DNA of 64,000 nucleotides from assembly GCA_000711775.1 (NCBI GenBank), contig ARYC01001375.1, forward strand, positions 1 to 64,000, given 5' to 3'. Shown one piece after another: positions 24,304 through 36,255 of the stretch. The DNA comes from Oxytricha trifallax (lineage: Eukaryota; Ciliophora; Spirotrichea; Sporadotrichida; Oxytrichidae). The first letter of the stretch is position 1. Each line of letters opens with the position of its first letter. The translations under genes and the position numbers were made by a program. A model generated the notes under the pieces. It worked only from the letters and a program-made list of their open reading frames with translations. It searched no databases and was not told the DNA's origin.

Positions 24304-25913
24304 TCAAACCTATTAATCTTGAGCTTATTTAGCCTTTAATTTTGTGGATGGTGGTGCATGAGAGAATACTTTAGGTTTAATAACTTCCATTTATTATTTA
24401 GTATTCATTCTCTCTAATTTTGTGCCTGGCAAGTATTCTGGAATGCCAATGTAGTTTCTGAATTTGGCATTTCTGAAGAGATTTAAAATTATCAAGTGTA
24501 TCATTGATGAGGAGATCCAATACAAATTGAAAGCCTAAATAAAAAGAAATAAGTTAGAATTCTAGAATAAAATAAAAACTATATAGAAGAAAATTTTAAC
24601 TTACAGCTGGGAATGTCATCCAAATAGGTACTGAGATTAGGGGAAGGACATAGACATATCTTCTGATTTTTCTCATTGTTGGTGTAAGAGAAGTTTTTGA
24701 TGTGGATAAGATGTTTATGATTTCTTAAATATAATTATATTACCTTTCTACATTTAATATATAATAACAGAGAGACGACACCTCCAATGAGTGGCAAAAT
24801 ACCATATGGATCAGGAGCAGAGAGATCTCTAAACCATAGGAATCCGTCAGTTAAGATAGCTGGGTTAAGATCATAATTAAAAGACAGTCTGTTGATCATA
24901 GAGATATAAACCAAATGCACTGGCATTTAGAAAATGTTGAACATTGAAATAAGGGGATAGATACCGTGCTACTTTCTCAGGAATTTAACTTTTTGTCTTT
25001 CAATTTTAGCTGCTTCTCTATTCTAAAAAATATCAAGTTAATTTAGTGTTATAATAAATTACTCCAGATGAAGCGTATCTCTTCATGTTCGTAATTAAAA
25101 TAATACTCATACTGATATCAAATTCATAAATTTCTATGTTGATAAACAATTAATTTGTCAATAAAACATTGTTAGCAATAAGTTCTTCTTGATCTGGCTG
25201 AAGTAACTTCATCTTAACTGCAATTGTTTACTTTAAGAAATATTTATCCTAAAAATTATTGCTCTTACAGAGTAAACAATGAATGGAGTAAAAAGAGCTT
25301 TTGTCATAAGAGAGGTAACAATAAGTCCAAGACCCATTCCCATTCCCCATTATTCAGCTGCTGTCATCCACATACTATAGAAAGTAGTATCTAAATAAGC
25401 TACATATTCCCAGAACCCATATGTTGACACCTAAAACGTCAAAGTCAATTATCAAAACAAATTATTCAGTAAATTTATAAATTGCAAACACTTTAATTAT
25501 CTTACTCCTGCAATCAAGTTTGATGCATCTTTAGGAACAATACTCATTAAAGTAGCAAGTGTATCATTTCCATCAAACTGTAAATATTGTTATAAATTTG
25601 AATGAATATACATATGGGAGCTCTTTAGCTACGTTATATGCAGAGGATATTGAATCTTAGGCATCTGCGGCTGCTTGAGAAGCTTCTTATGCAAAATAAT
25701 CTGCTTATTTGAAAATACTGTCTGTAGCAGCCTCAGTTGCTGTCGTGGCTACTGTCTCTGTACTAAACATCCTTCTACCATCTATAAGAAATAATCAAAC
25801 AATTTGAACTAAAAGATCACAAGAATAATTGCAGTATTCAATTAATCTTAATGCTTCAATTAAGAATACCCTTTTACTATTGAAAATTGAAGACTTACAA
25901 TTAGTTTTAATCA
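24304..25913 (-). CDS. OXA1: OXA1/YidC-family mitochondrial membrane insertase
   Basis: Inserts proteins into the mitochondrial inner membrane. ATG at 25913, TGA at 24304-24306. The N-terminal region is rich in Ala, Thr and Gln with few acids before a Ser/Ala-rich linker, as expected of a targeting sequence. Membrane segments follow: WGMGMGLGLIVTSLMTKALF, a MKLLQPDQEEL loop, the OXA1 signature HLVYISMINRLSFN..LTDGFLWFRDLSAPDPYGILPLIGG, and a last pair of helices. The C-terminus is basic (PSTKLKAKQAQDQQV). Several short GT..AG introns are visible, for example about 24537-24605 and one directly after the first codons. All gaps examined look like introns, not IESs. It is divergent from the Myb gene across 683 bp. 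Confidence 0.85.
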
Positions 25914-26596
25914 TAGCAATATTAGGTTATTATTATCTATTCATGTTTTAAGTATTGAGTTTTTAGTAGATAGCGGCATTCAACCCACTACTCTAAATAC
26001 TTCTGTTTATCTGCACAAATTAGGCCTATTCAAATAGAATCATGAATAATTGAGTTTGTATAATGAGTTATATGTCATTTTCTTACTTGAGTGAATTTGC
26101 GGAGCATATTATTTATAATTAATTTTATATAATTTTAAATTAATTAGGATTATGTGATGATATTATCGGTTTGTTATTTAGAAAGAAATTTAATACTTTA
26201 TTTACTATAAGACCTAAGAGTATAAATATCTATTATATTCTCTAATATTTCAATGTATGCGAATCTATTTAATGAATTGAATAAAATTTATCTGAGTAAA
26301 TAAATAGAGTTGTTTATTATAAATATGATGATTGCATTATTATTAGAGTATTAAACTGATAGTAATTGTATAATGAATTGTGAATGTGTGAATATTTATT
26401 GCAAAGTTTATATTTAGTTTGTTTTGCATATGTATTAATTGAGTTGTATTAAAGATCCGTTAATAAGCTTTCGCATTCTAACAAATATTTAATTAAAATT
26501 AATATGCAACGGTACTACAAAGATAGATTTTCACATCTTATTATTTCCTATAGATCAACCATTAGTAGAACACGTGATACATCAAGCACCAAGTAC
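25914..26596. promoter_or_regulatory. Divergent intergenic region, OXA1-like / Myb
   Basis: 683 bp between two divergent starts, AT-rich. It must contain both promoters or an IES/chromosome boundary; no specific site is recognisable. Confidence 0.4.
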
Positions 26597-28961
26597 ATGA
26601 ATCAACAAAAAATGTAATAAATTAGACGAAGAAGTATATAATGTGATTAGTTTTTTTGATAATTAATCAACACAAATCAGATAATCAACAGTTACAGGAA
26701 GAAGACGACTAACTCATGTCCTCTCCAATGGTCCACAGTGACATTGAATTGGAGTAGAGGTTGCCCAAATAAAGTGCCGGAGAAATCGAAACAAAGACGC
26801 CTGCACATAAACAATCCTTCGATGACTCGCCACAAACTTCCACAGATCAGTTTTCTCCACCTAAGAGAAATAAAGATCAAAGCGAAAGGCATGATATACA
26901 AATTAAGTTTAATATAGACTAAGGAAATTCAAAAAGTATTAAGAAAGTATAATTCTTATATTATAACTTATAAGTTTTCATGATGATGGGATGTCAATTG
27001 GATCAATCGGCAAGAGAATTCACCGTCATCATGGCAAGTTCAATGCAAGTGTCAATAACAAGGGTGTAGGCGCATTTAGAGACGATCCTTTGGACTTGAC
27101 ACCATTCTCTCAAGATAATCTCGGCAGCTTGCTCACTGATGGCAAACCTTATAGAAACGTCATAAAAAGATATTGGACTGAGAAAGAAGTAAGAACATCA
27201 TTGTGAAGTTAATCAATAAATTTTGTAGGATGACTAACTTAGGAAGCTCGTGGAATAGTATGGGGTAAGCCATAATACAATTTATTTTAATGTATCAATC
27301 TTAAAGGCTAAGAACTGGAAACGAATTGCCTCCTTTTTCGACAGCAGAACTGACGTTCAGTGTCTTCATAGATGGCAGAAGGTGCTCAATCCAGCTATGA
27401 TCAAGGGACCCTGGACAGAAGAAGAAGATTAGACTTTGATAAACATGGTCTAATAACATGGGGCTTAGAATTGGAGTCAAATAGCTACCGCGCTTCCCGG
27501 CAGAATTGGAAAACAATGCAGAGAGAGGTAAGCATCAATTTTATTTTATCAATAAACTTATTCAAAATATTCTGATCTAACTCACTTAATTATCATAGAT
27601 GGCATAACCATTTGAATCCTGATATCAAGAAAAACAAATGGACTGAGGAAGAAGATATGCTCATTATCGATGCCCACAAAAGGCTTGGAAACAGATGGTC
27701 TGAAATAGCAAAGCTACTTCCTGGAAGAACAGATAACCACATTAAGAATCATTTCAACTCAACTCTTAAGAGGAAACTCAAGCTCATCGAACATCAGTAA
27801 AGCAGATCTCACTACATGATGAGCAGTGAGGCCAGAGCTAAAATAAACCAGCATTTAATGCCAACTCATTATGAGCATGATAACCTAAAAAAGGATCTTT
27901 CTAGAGCTTTTGAGGAATGTTTATTTTTATGTTACCAAGGAGTTACAATAAATGGAAGGTTCTAATTGAACGATAATGAGTTAGCAGTATCTCAAAACCA
28001 AAACCAAAACTTTCAAGAAATTGTTATCTCTAAAAAATAGCAATCACCAAATGCCGACTAAAAGAGGTTTAGTAATGATGAGGTCATGCACAATGCTTAA
28101 GATTATTTATTTTAAGTTAATTATTTCTAATACATAAATGCTGTGTATCAAACTCCCAAAAAGGAAAATCATTCAACTTCCGATTTCTAGAATTCCGATA
28201 AAAGGTCTTCACCAGATAATCTCTTTACACCTTTGAGAATTCCAGGAGCCAATAAATTTGACAATTTTGAAACAAGTAAGAAATTTATCTTTGACAATGA
28301 TTCTATTTTAGAGTCCCAATTAATGAAGAGCTAATGCTATTGTATTCCTGAATTTGGAGCATTGACTCTCAATTAAGTGTAAGTTCCAATTTTTATTATT
28401 TAATCTAAATTTATTAGTCAATCTGCTGCTAAAATCCTGGAAAATTTGATGAGACTTGATACTTTTGCTGATACTAGAACATCTAAGTCTTCAAATTTGA
28501 CAGATAGATGTTTGAGTTCAATTAAGAATTTGGAGAAGTATGAGAATCATAAAGTGAATCAGGATGGAAGAGTTACAAACAACAATTCAGATGAAGATGA
28601 AGATGAGAAGTGGGCAGAGAACAACGGACCTTCCAAAAGATTGAAGTTTAGCATGGATCAAGAATTAATGGGTACTCTGCTATTTTAATATTATATACTC
28701 AATTTTATTCTATTTGCCTCCCTATAATTCAATGAAATGCACGAAAACAAATTAAAGAACATTGGTGAAATGATCTCCAATTCTAAAGAACTAAGTAGAG
28801 TATTTTTGAATCTAGGTGAAATTTATGGAAATGACAACAAACTCGAAACCTAATTAATTGACCAAGCAGCAGCTTGCAAACAAGAGCATGGCGACAACTT
28901 AGAGCAATTAGCTCACCAAAATACTTCTTCAAGTACCTTAAAGTTAGAGTAATAAAATTGA
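26597..28961 (+). CDS. Three-repeat (R1R2R3) Myb transcription factor
   Basis: DNA-binding protein of the MYB3R/c-Myb type. The start chosen is ATG 26597. A 37-nt intron (GTGATT..AATCAG, about 26649-26685) removes an in-frame TGA and leads into an acidic, Ser/Pro-rich N-terminus. Myb repeats: R1 about 27168-27385 ([24 protein letters not shown]), R2 about 27390-27600 ([33 protein letters not shown]), R3 about 27600-27770 ([35 protein letters not shown]). The regularly spaced Trp residues are kept. Introns split R1 and the R2/R3 junction. The C-terminal half (27800-28961) is Asn/Gln/Ser-rich with an acidic patch, and has at least two AT-rich gaps I did not resolve; the gap near 26940-26980 is also unresolved. 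TGA at 28959-28961. Probably a cell-cycle or developmental regulator by family; that role is inferred. Confidence 0.85.
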
Positions 28962-29724
28962 TAGTGTTAAGTAAATTTCATTTATATATGATTGTATGTG
29001 GATAGGTAATACGATCCGCTGCGTTTCTCCCTAAAGTTCATAACAAAACCTCTCACTATATTTTTCTTTCTGTTTAATCTATTATTTCTCCTAATAAAAT
29101 TAATTCAAATATCATTGATTGGTCTTGTTATGAACACTTTCATGTGTGTATTGAAAAATATTTTATGTAAATAATTTACATATTTAATTTTAATATTTGG
29201 TTCATGAATTTTTAAATAAAATAACCAAATGATTAAGAAATAAAATAAATTTTGAAAAAAAATAACATTTTAAATTTATATAAACTTATCTAAATTAAAT
29301 TAAGATTTATTTTTAAAAAATTGTAATATATTCATAATAAAAAAGTATAAATTGAAATAAAAGTTGTAATAAGAAATAATTTTATAAACAAAATACAACT
29401 AATTAATATCTTACAGTAATTTAAAAATAATGACAATTTTTTATAAATAACTTATATGCTTCTAACCATTAGAGAATAATTTTAATAATTCTATATTCAT
29501 TACTTCATTATTTACATTTTATCTAATTTATATTAAAAATAAAAATATATAAAATAATTAAAACTCATTTAGCAGGATTTTTTCTGTATTCTAAATAAAT
29601 AATTAAATGTATCCAATTTATAAGGTATAAATTCAAATTATTTGATCATTGAAATTAAAACTTTTTCTAATTAAAATATATAAAACGAAGATTTATCTTT
29701 TTTTGAGTGGTAAATGTAAACTTC

Positions 29725-30363
29725 TCAAATATTTCTTTTGAAAATTAACTCTTCTAATTTTGATTCTTCTTGAATCGGATTTATTTTGCATTGTTTAATT
29801 TATTCAATTTGATTCTATTCATCATCTGTATCTAAATCAAACTTTTCAACAGCAGTTTTTTACTTTTCTTGATACTATTTCTCTATATCAAGGTTTTTAA
29901 TTGTTTAGTTTTTAACTTAATTCAGTTAAAACTTATCAATCTTCTAATTATTTTCTTTTAGGGGTAACTTAACTATAAAATTCAATTTTTATTAATTTTT
30001 AATAATTAACTTAATTTTTATTGCCAATATTAATTTAATAGACATGGATTTAATTGAATTTGTAATTAAAGTTTTTATGTAAAATGATCCTTTCTTTAAT
30101 GAAATTAAGATTAATATTCTTTTTAAAAAGAAAATCTAGAACAGATTAAATTGATAGCATTTAAAATAAATTAAAATCTATAAATTTCCATAAAATAGGA
30201 ATTACAAAAGTAAAATAAGAAGATGCTAATCAATTGGAAAAAATATTTAAAATTACTTTTAAGCCCTATTGTTTTCGTGATTCAATTCTTTGTTTTTTAT
30301 TTGATTCCTGATAACCTAAAATGATTCCAACTCACTGTCTACAGACACCTCTTCTATATTCAT
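29725..30363 (-). CDS. Hypothetical open frame, 212 codons (tentative)
   Basis: ATG at 30363, TGA at 29725-29727, unbroken if TAA/TAG are Gln. The first ~40 codons (MNIEEVSVDSELESFQVI) and the last ~75 (Gln/Lys/Glu/Asp-rich, with VEKFDLDTDDEQNQIEQI) look coding. The middle ~100 codons are Ile/Leu/Phe-rich as in AT-rich spacer, and may be an in-frame IES. No family recognised. Could be a germline-limited gene, a gene segment of a distant locus, or chance. Confidence 0.3.
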
Positions 30364-30789
30364 TGATAAAGATATAAATAGAAATTTATAAATTAAAATA
30401 TGATTTATTGAAGTTATTCTACAATATTTTTATAGATTATAAAAGAAAAATTGAAAATATTAATCAAAGATTATAAAAATATATTAATTGGCAAAAAACA
30501 GCTTCTTAAAATTCGATTTAGTTAATAAATTCTATAAAATCAGAAAATTGATTTATAATTAATTAATATATAGCAATAATCTAAATCCCAATCTTCATTT
30601 ATTTGATATTTTGATTTATTCATTTAATGATTGTATTATAATTTTGATACCTTAAAGAATAAATTATACTAACGTAAAGATATCAATCAAACTTTGCTGC
30701 TTGTAATTATTTGCTTTAATTTCATGATAAATAAGTTATTATTTAAATTTGGATTAATTCCTAAAAATTTATAACTTCAATAATTTCTA

Positions 30790-31440
30790 AAATCTTGAAA
30801 TCTTCTTACTTTTTCGCACAATCTAAAATTATTTAAGATTAATTTGTCTTTAAAACAGAGATTTTTGAGATTTAAGATGAATTTAAACGCATTGTTATGA
30901 GTCAAATAAGCAATGACAAATATTTACATCATTAAAATGACAATAATAATTTCTTTAAATAAATAAATTCTACCACAATTTAATTGTTTCCTTTGAAAAT
31001 TTAATAAATAAATCCTAGAGTTGTAAATTTGACATACAAATATAAAGCTATTTTCAAATATAAATCAGCTTTTACACACAAAGACTAAGTTTTCCCAAAT
31101 TAAGAAAATACCATTATTCTTATTAATTTAGTTTTAATATTTATTCCTTAATTTAAATGAATAAACATTAGTTATTTTGTTTTAAATATCTTAATTATCA
31201 ATGAGTAATGATTGGAAATGTGAATTAATCTGAATTTTATTGCTTAATATTTTTGACTGTCGATCTTTCGCTTTGAAAGTATATTGCTCATAAGACTTTT
31301 CTGTTCCTTTTTAATCTTAATAATTGACCGTTTTTTTGAAGGAAAAATCAGCTTTAGAGTCTTTATCAACGTATAAATTTAATGGAGATTGGCTCATGCA
31401 TTTAGGAGATTTGAAAGACCCTTATTTCAATCTATTATTG
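30790..31440 (+). CDS. Coding-like stretches, unknown (tentative)
   Basis: An open frame from about 30790 to the TGA near 31160 reads FKTEIFEIQDEFKRIVMSQI and later NPRVVNLTYKYKAIFKYKS. A second piece at about 31340-31440 reads LESLSTYKFNGDWLMHLGDL. Both are less biased than the surrounding spacer and may be segments of one IES-split gene. No start, no family, joins not found. Confidence 0.25.
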
Positions 31441-32657
31441 ATAGAATTAATTATATGTCTACAATATTTAATTGAAATTTCATTTATTTAAGTAGATTTA
31501 ATTAGAAATACTTTTGTTGTTCAAAGTGGATAAACTAGATAGTTAATGTTATTCTAGAAGATTATCATCATTTATACTTTACAGTTAAAAACTTTATTCA
31601 CTCCCAGTCAATTTATTAGTTTAACCATTATTTGATTTCTTTTATTAGAGGGGGTATACTTACAAATTTATAATTTAAATATAAATTTCAACTAATTACC
31701 AAAATAAATCTATTTTATAAAAATTATATTGATGATTATATTAAAATTATGAAATTATTTAATTGATAAATTTTTTTAAGTAATCATGATTTTTTACAAT
31801 TTATTAATTTATAACTTAAAAAGTAGATATTCAAAAATATGTTTATATCAAAGATTATATTTAAGTACTTTATTAATTATAATTTAATCAAATCATTAGT
31901 TATTAAAAATAGTAAAATATACATTTTGTATTTAATTTTGTTGATTAATATATGGTATAAACCATTTATTCTAATTTTGGACCGCTATTAATGTTGTGTA
32001 ATTGATTATCTTATGGATCTTATTATACATTAGAAGAAAGAGAAATGGAAAATAATCTAAATAATACGAACCACTTTATTAATTAAAATAAAACTAAGCA
32101 AGTTTATAGATTATTATGGTAAATATCCGAATGCATAATAATAATAATTTTTTGATATTTTTTAAATATTTTCATTTAGTAAGAGTAATTTTATTTTTAC
32201 TAGTTAATATTAGATTTACTTGTTTTTGTTTTCTACTACTGTAAATTCAATGATAAAATATTTTAACTAATAACACATAATATTTCTTAGCAATTATATA
32301 TAGTACTCTTTTTAAGGCCTGTGTCACTATAATTACAGATTATACTAGCAGATTCATTAATATGTTTAATAGGGCTTTAGAGAAAATCGTAAAACATTTG
32401 TTCTTTCATGCTACTAAGTTTTGTAACTTATGTTGTCAAATTTTGCAAAACATTTGCCAGTTTTTTTTCCCCCTCAAATAGTCCTAATTATAATGCTTAA
32501 TCTATATTAATGTTGAGCATCAAGTATTAGAGTAATATTCTTATAAATTAATTTTCCAGACTATACACAAACCAAACGTTTAAAAAACTAAACAAAAATA
32601 GAGTAGCTCGACTAATTTAAACTCGACTGTTTTTTATTACATTTTTTTTCTGATAAT

Positions 32658-33160
32658 TCATTCATTCTCTAGAAGTTTGAGCAAAAAATTTAACTATAAG
32701 TTGCGTTAAATTTGGAGCTATTATACAATTTAACTGCGACTTAATTTCCTGTTAATAAATTATATTTTAAATTATTCTTACAAATAATAGGCTAAATTTG
32801 CCTTTCTAATTGTGAAAAGTATATTTTAAAAAAATAGAGTTTATTTAGAAATCTCAGCAATATCACCAAATAATTGCTTATAATTAAAGTCGACAAATTA
32901 AATTATAATCTCTTTGTCTTTAATTTATTATGAATTTATTAGACAAAATTCATTAATAATTCTGCAATACAATTCATTTTAAAGCCTAATTATTGAATTA
33001 GAGCTCGTTGAATTACATTTTTCATTTGATAATTCCTTACTACTTGTTTTTTAAACATTATTTGAATCTTTATTTTTTTAGCTGTTTATATATGCTTAAG
33101 TAATTAAATTTTCTTCTTCTATTTTTATTTCATTTTGCTTTGATAGCTTCTTTTAAAGAA
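32658..33160 (-). CDS. Coding-like open frame, C-terminal segment (tentative)
   Basis: About 165 codons open to TGA at 32658-32660. It includes IIRLQNELYCRIINEFCLI, IIIQFVDFNYKQLFGDIAEI and a basic Gln-rich end. No ATG lies in frame before an upstream TGA, so it would need a preceding segment; 33640-33785 on the same strand is a candidate. Chance cannot be ruled out. Confidence 0.3.
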
Positions 33161-33414
33161 TAATGTTTGCTAATACAAAACTGTATATATGTTATCAAAT
33201 TTAATTTACTTTTTTAAAGCAAGTTGTAAGAAAGATCAATTGTTTATTATAGGGATTTCAAGCTTAAAATGTATTTTTATTCAAGAATTATTACAATTAT
33301 AAAAAAAAACAGACTAATAACAAACTTTAAAAATAATAATTGAATGTAAAAAATTATACGAATACTAAAAAGATATATAAATATCTTTGATTGATAATTG
33401 ATTATTAACTAAGT

Positions 33415-33621
33415 ATGAGTCAATTTTAAATAGCTAATCTCTTTTCACTAAATCATTTTAAAAGCCCTATGCTTGCATAAAGATTGACAACAAAGTTATT
33501 TATCATTTTATAAATAAAGAATTTAAGAGTAAAGCTAAATAAATTACTAAAGCATTTACAAAATCTAGAAAAGGATCATAAAACAATCAAAGATAATTAA
33601 AAAAATGTTTTAAAGTTTTGA
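33415..33621 (+). CDS. Small open frame, 68 codons (tentative)
   Basis: ATG at 33415, TGA at 33619-33621. The second half is Lys/Leu-rich (NLRVKLNKLLKHLQNLEK), helix-like. Such lengths are common by chance in this DNA. Confidence 0.2.
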
Positions 33622-33639
33622 AATGATTCATTATATCTG

Positions 33640-33785
33640 ATAATAGAAGTATTGTCAGTAGATCTATGTTTACTCTTAGATTTCTTATTTTATTTTAAAT
33701 GTCTTCTGCTGCTGTCTACTCTTTTCTTCACAATTATATCCATTTTTAAGGTAGATTTAGCATGAAGTTTTTTCAATTTATTGTC
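33640..33785 (-). CDS. Coding-like segment, basic Ser-rich (tentative)
   Basis: An open minus-strand stretch with lower AT than its flanks, reading MDIIVKKRVDSSRRHLKQN then KSKSKHRSTDNTSIIRYNE. It may be a gene segment. No family. Confidence 0.3.
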
Positions 33786-34589
33786 CAAATTTGTTATCAG
33801 TATTATAAAATGAAATTAAGTTTAATTTTAAGAGTTATTATAAAAAATATTTAAAAATATTTGGGGAAATATGAAATACATGAGTGTGAATTTATTTGAA
33901 AATGAAATAATAAATCAATTTTAATAAAATTATTTTTTAATAATAATTCTAGTTGAGAATCGTTATCTATTGATATAGAATTATTTCCACCTGTAAACGC
34001 TTTTAATTAAATATTAAATTTGTTTTAGAATATAGAATTATTCTATACATAGATTTGTTCTAATTTATTTATAGACAAAATTTATTAAGTTATATTCATA
34101 TTATTTTGTAAAAATTATAATTAAAAAAAGAAATTATGATTAACTTAAACAAAAATAATTAATTCTATTAATAGTATTCGAATAAAATTTTTAAATATGA
34201 TTAAAAATATAATGGAGGGAAGGAAAAATTATATATTTCTATTGATTAATTATCTTCATTTCTAGTGTGTTGGTTATTTTAAGAAGGAGACTCCAATTAT
34301 TCCAGTTACTAAGTGGTATCCAAATAATTACTGTTGAGAATTTATAATTTAGTATAATCTTTATTGTTTTAACCTTCTTTGTTTTTACCATTGAAAAAGA
34401 ACTTTGAACCTTTTATATACGAAGAAAAACTTTTATCTTTAGGATATATTTGACGATAAATTGGTGAGTCAAAATCTAAATTTGGGGTTTTAATAATTGT
34501 ATCAAAAGATATATTTATTCAAAACGCCAAAACCCCTTAATTAGATGGTGTCTTATTGGGGTGTGTAGAGAAATTAGGCCAATTTCAAA

Positions 34590-35610
34590 ATGAGAAATAG
34601 AAATAAGCGATATTTAGGGTCGATTTATGAAGAGAATTATTTAGATTTATTGCTTAAGCTAAGGTATGGTACGAGTATTAATACAGACTAAGTCAAACCA
34701 GTACTGAATTATACAGCCATATCAAGACTCCTATGCAAGAGTTTAATTCGGATACTTGAAAATATCCAGTAAGAAAATAAAAGTTCTCTCAGGTCTCAAA
34801 TCGACTACCTCTGTGACTCTAAGACTTTAAAGTATTGGGCTCACTTTCCTCTTGACTAACGAGCTGTCATGTTTCATCGCAAGTTTCCTGACATGCGTTT
34901 CTCTCCTTAGACTATAGGTAATATTTATAGAAGAAATGGTATTACCTTCAAGATTGTCAACAGAGTGAATAGAGTGATTGATTTTACAGTGCCATTTAAT
35001 AGTAATAATTTAAACTATATATGATTAAATATAGAGGGCTATTACTAATAACATCTAGTGCATATATGCTCTTGAAGCAGTGTTTACATTCAACACTTTT
35101 ATTTATAAGTCCTGGCATAAAAAGTACGTTAATATAGAAGTATATGACTAAAATTTAAAGGTTATCACTCTCGCAATTTTACCTGGTATTAGTGTAGATT
35201 CAGGTTTAGAAGCTTATGTTATTCATCCTCGCTCTATTAAGCGAGAATAGTATATCAAATTTTTGCATAAGCTCAGAGAAAAGTATAGCAACTAAGAAAT
35301 CATCTTGTTTGTTGATAACTTATCAGTTCATAAGACTCAGGAGTCTAAGAAAGCTTATGAAAAGTTAAACATAACTCCTATATAAAACGTTTCTTATAGA
35401 TCATAATTTAATGGAATTGAATTTTACTGTAGTTAAATTAAGACTTACTACAAGAAGCTACTGCTGTATCATAAAATGCATGATTTACCAATCGATACAG
35501 TTGACTTGATAAAAAGTAGTTGCAAGAGAGTGAATAAAGATAAGACTACGATATGTGCAAGGAAAGAAAGAATGAATGTTTATAAATAAGTTTTAGATTT
35601 AAACGAATGA
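34590..35610 (+). pseudogene. TBE-A transposase (42-kDa type), broken
   Basis: Runs parallel to the transposases of TBE-C and TBE-D from the start at 34590 to TGA at 35608-35610. About 45-50 bp are missing near 34735. The conserved Asp-Glu of the first catalytic motif (HADEAVF in other copies) is altered near 35065, where GATGAA has become CTTGAA. Later motifs (VDNLSVH and FNGIEFY) are still legible. It cannot make a working DDE transposase. Confidence 0.85.
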
Positions 35611-35616
35611 ATAAGT

Positions 35617-36102
35617 TCACATATTAAATTAACCCAGAAAGGGATTAGGTTCTCCTTCTTCTCCTCTTCTTATGGCTTGCTTAGGCCCATATTTCTTCTC
35701 TTAGTGCCAGCTCTTGCATCTATGTTCATTTCATCTGGCGTTTTAAAATCTTTATAAAGTCTCTTGCTCACTTCATGAATAGTCTAAGACTTTCTCTCTC
35801 TGTGAACCTTTGTATGTTCTTTCATTAGGAATATGCCAGTTCCAGGTTTCCCTACAAAGTTATATGTCAAAGCTTACTTGAGAGGAATGGTTGCATTTTA
35901 AGCTCTGCGAGCCAGGTCTCCCTTATTAGTATGCCTTGCTTTTTTTATCTTCAGGAGAGATAGAATATCGTTTCTTATGAGCTTTTTCAATTATTTCTCT
36001 GAGATACTCCTCTTTTATTGTACCAAGAACAAGTTCCTCTCTGATAGTTTATTAGAGAGTTGTTTCTTGGTAGGAAAGTAAACTACCACTTCCTCGTCTT
36101 AC
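35617..36102 (-). pseudogene. TBE-A 22-kDa protein, truncated
   Basis: C-terminal half of the TBE 22-kDa protein, ending TGA at 35617-35619. It is cut at its upstream side where TBE-B is inserted (36106). It overlaps nothing and faces the transposase, as in intact copies. The function of this protein is unknown. Confidence 0.8.
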
Positions 36103-36255
36103 ATTCAAAACCCCAAAACCCTTTCAGTAGTTTGATTGAGTTTTTGATTGATAAAAGTAGACTATTAAGGCATACTTTATTAGGGTTTATGTAGGGGTTT
36201 TATGATTAAATATTAGTAATTTAAGTGAGTATAACAAGCGAGTTTTTAAAATATT

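Larger units (their letters stand above)
28962..34519. other. Long AT-rich germline region, no firm gene
   Basis: More than 5.5 kb of DNA at about 80% AT. No known gene, RNA or mobile element is recognised outside the tentative open stretches listed separately (29725-30363, 30790-31440, 32658-33160, 33415-33621, 33640-33785). With one stop codon, chance frames of 60-200 codons are expected here. A lone TTTGGGGTTTTAA at about 34485 lies 30 bp before the TBE-A end. Confidence 0.5.
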
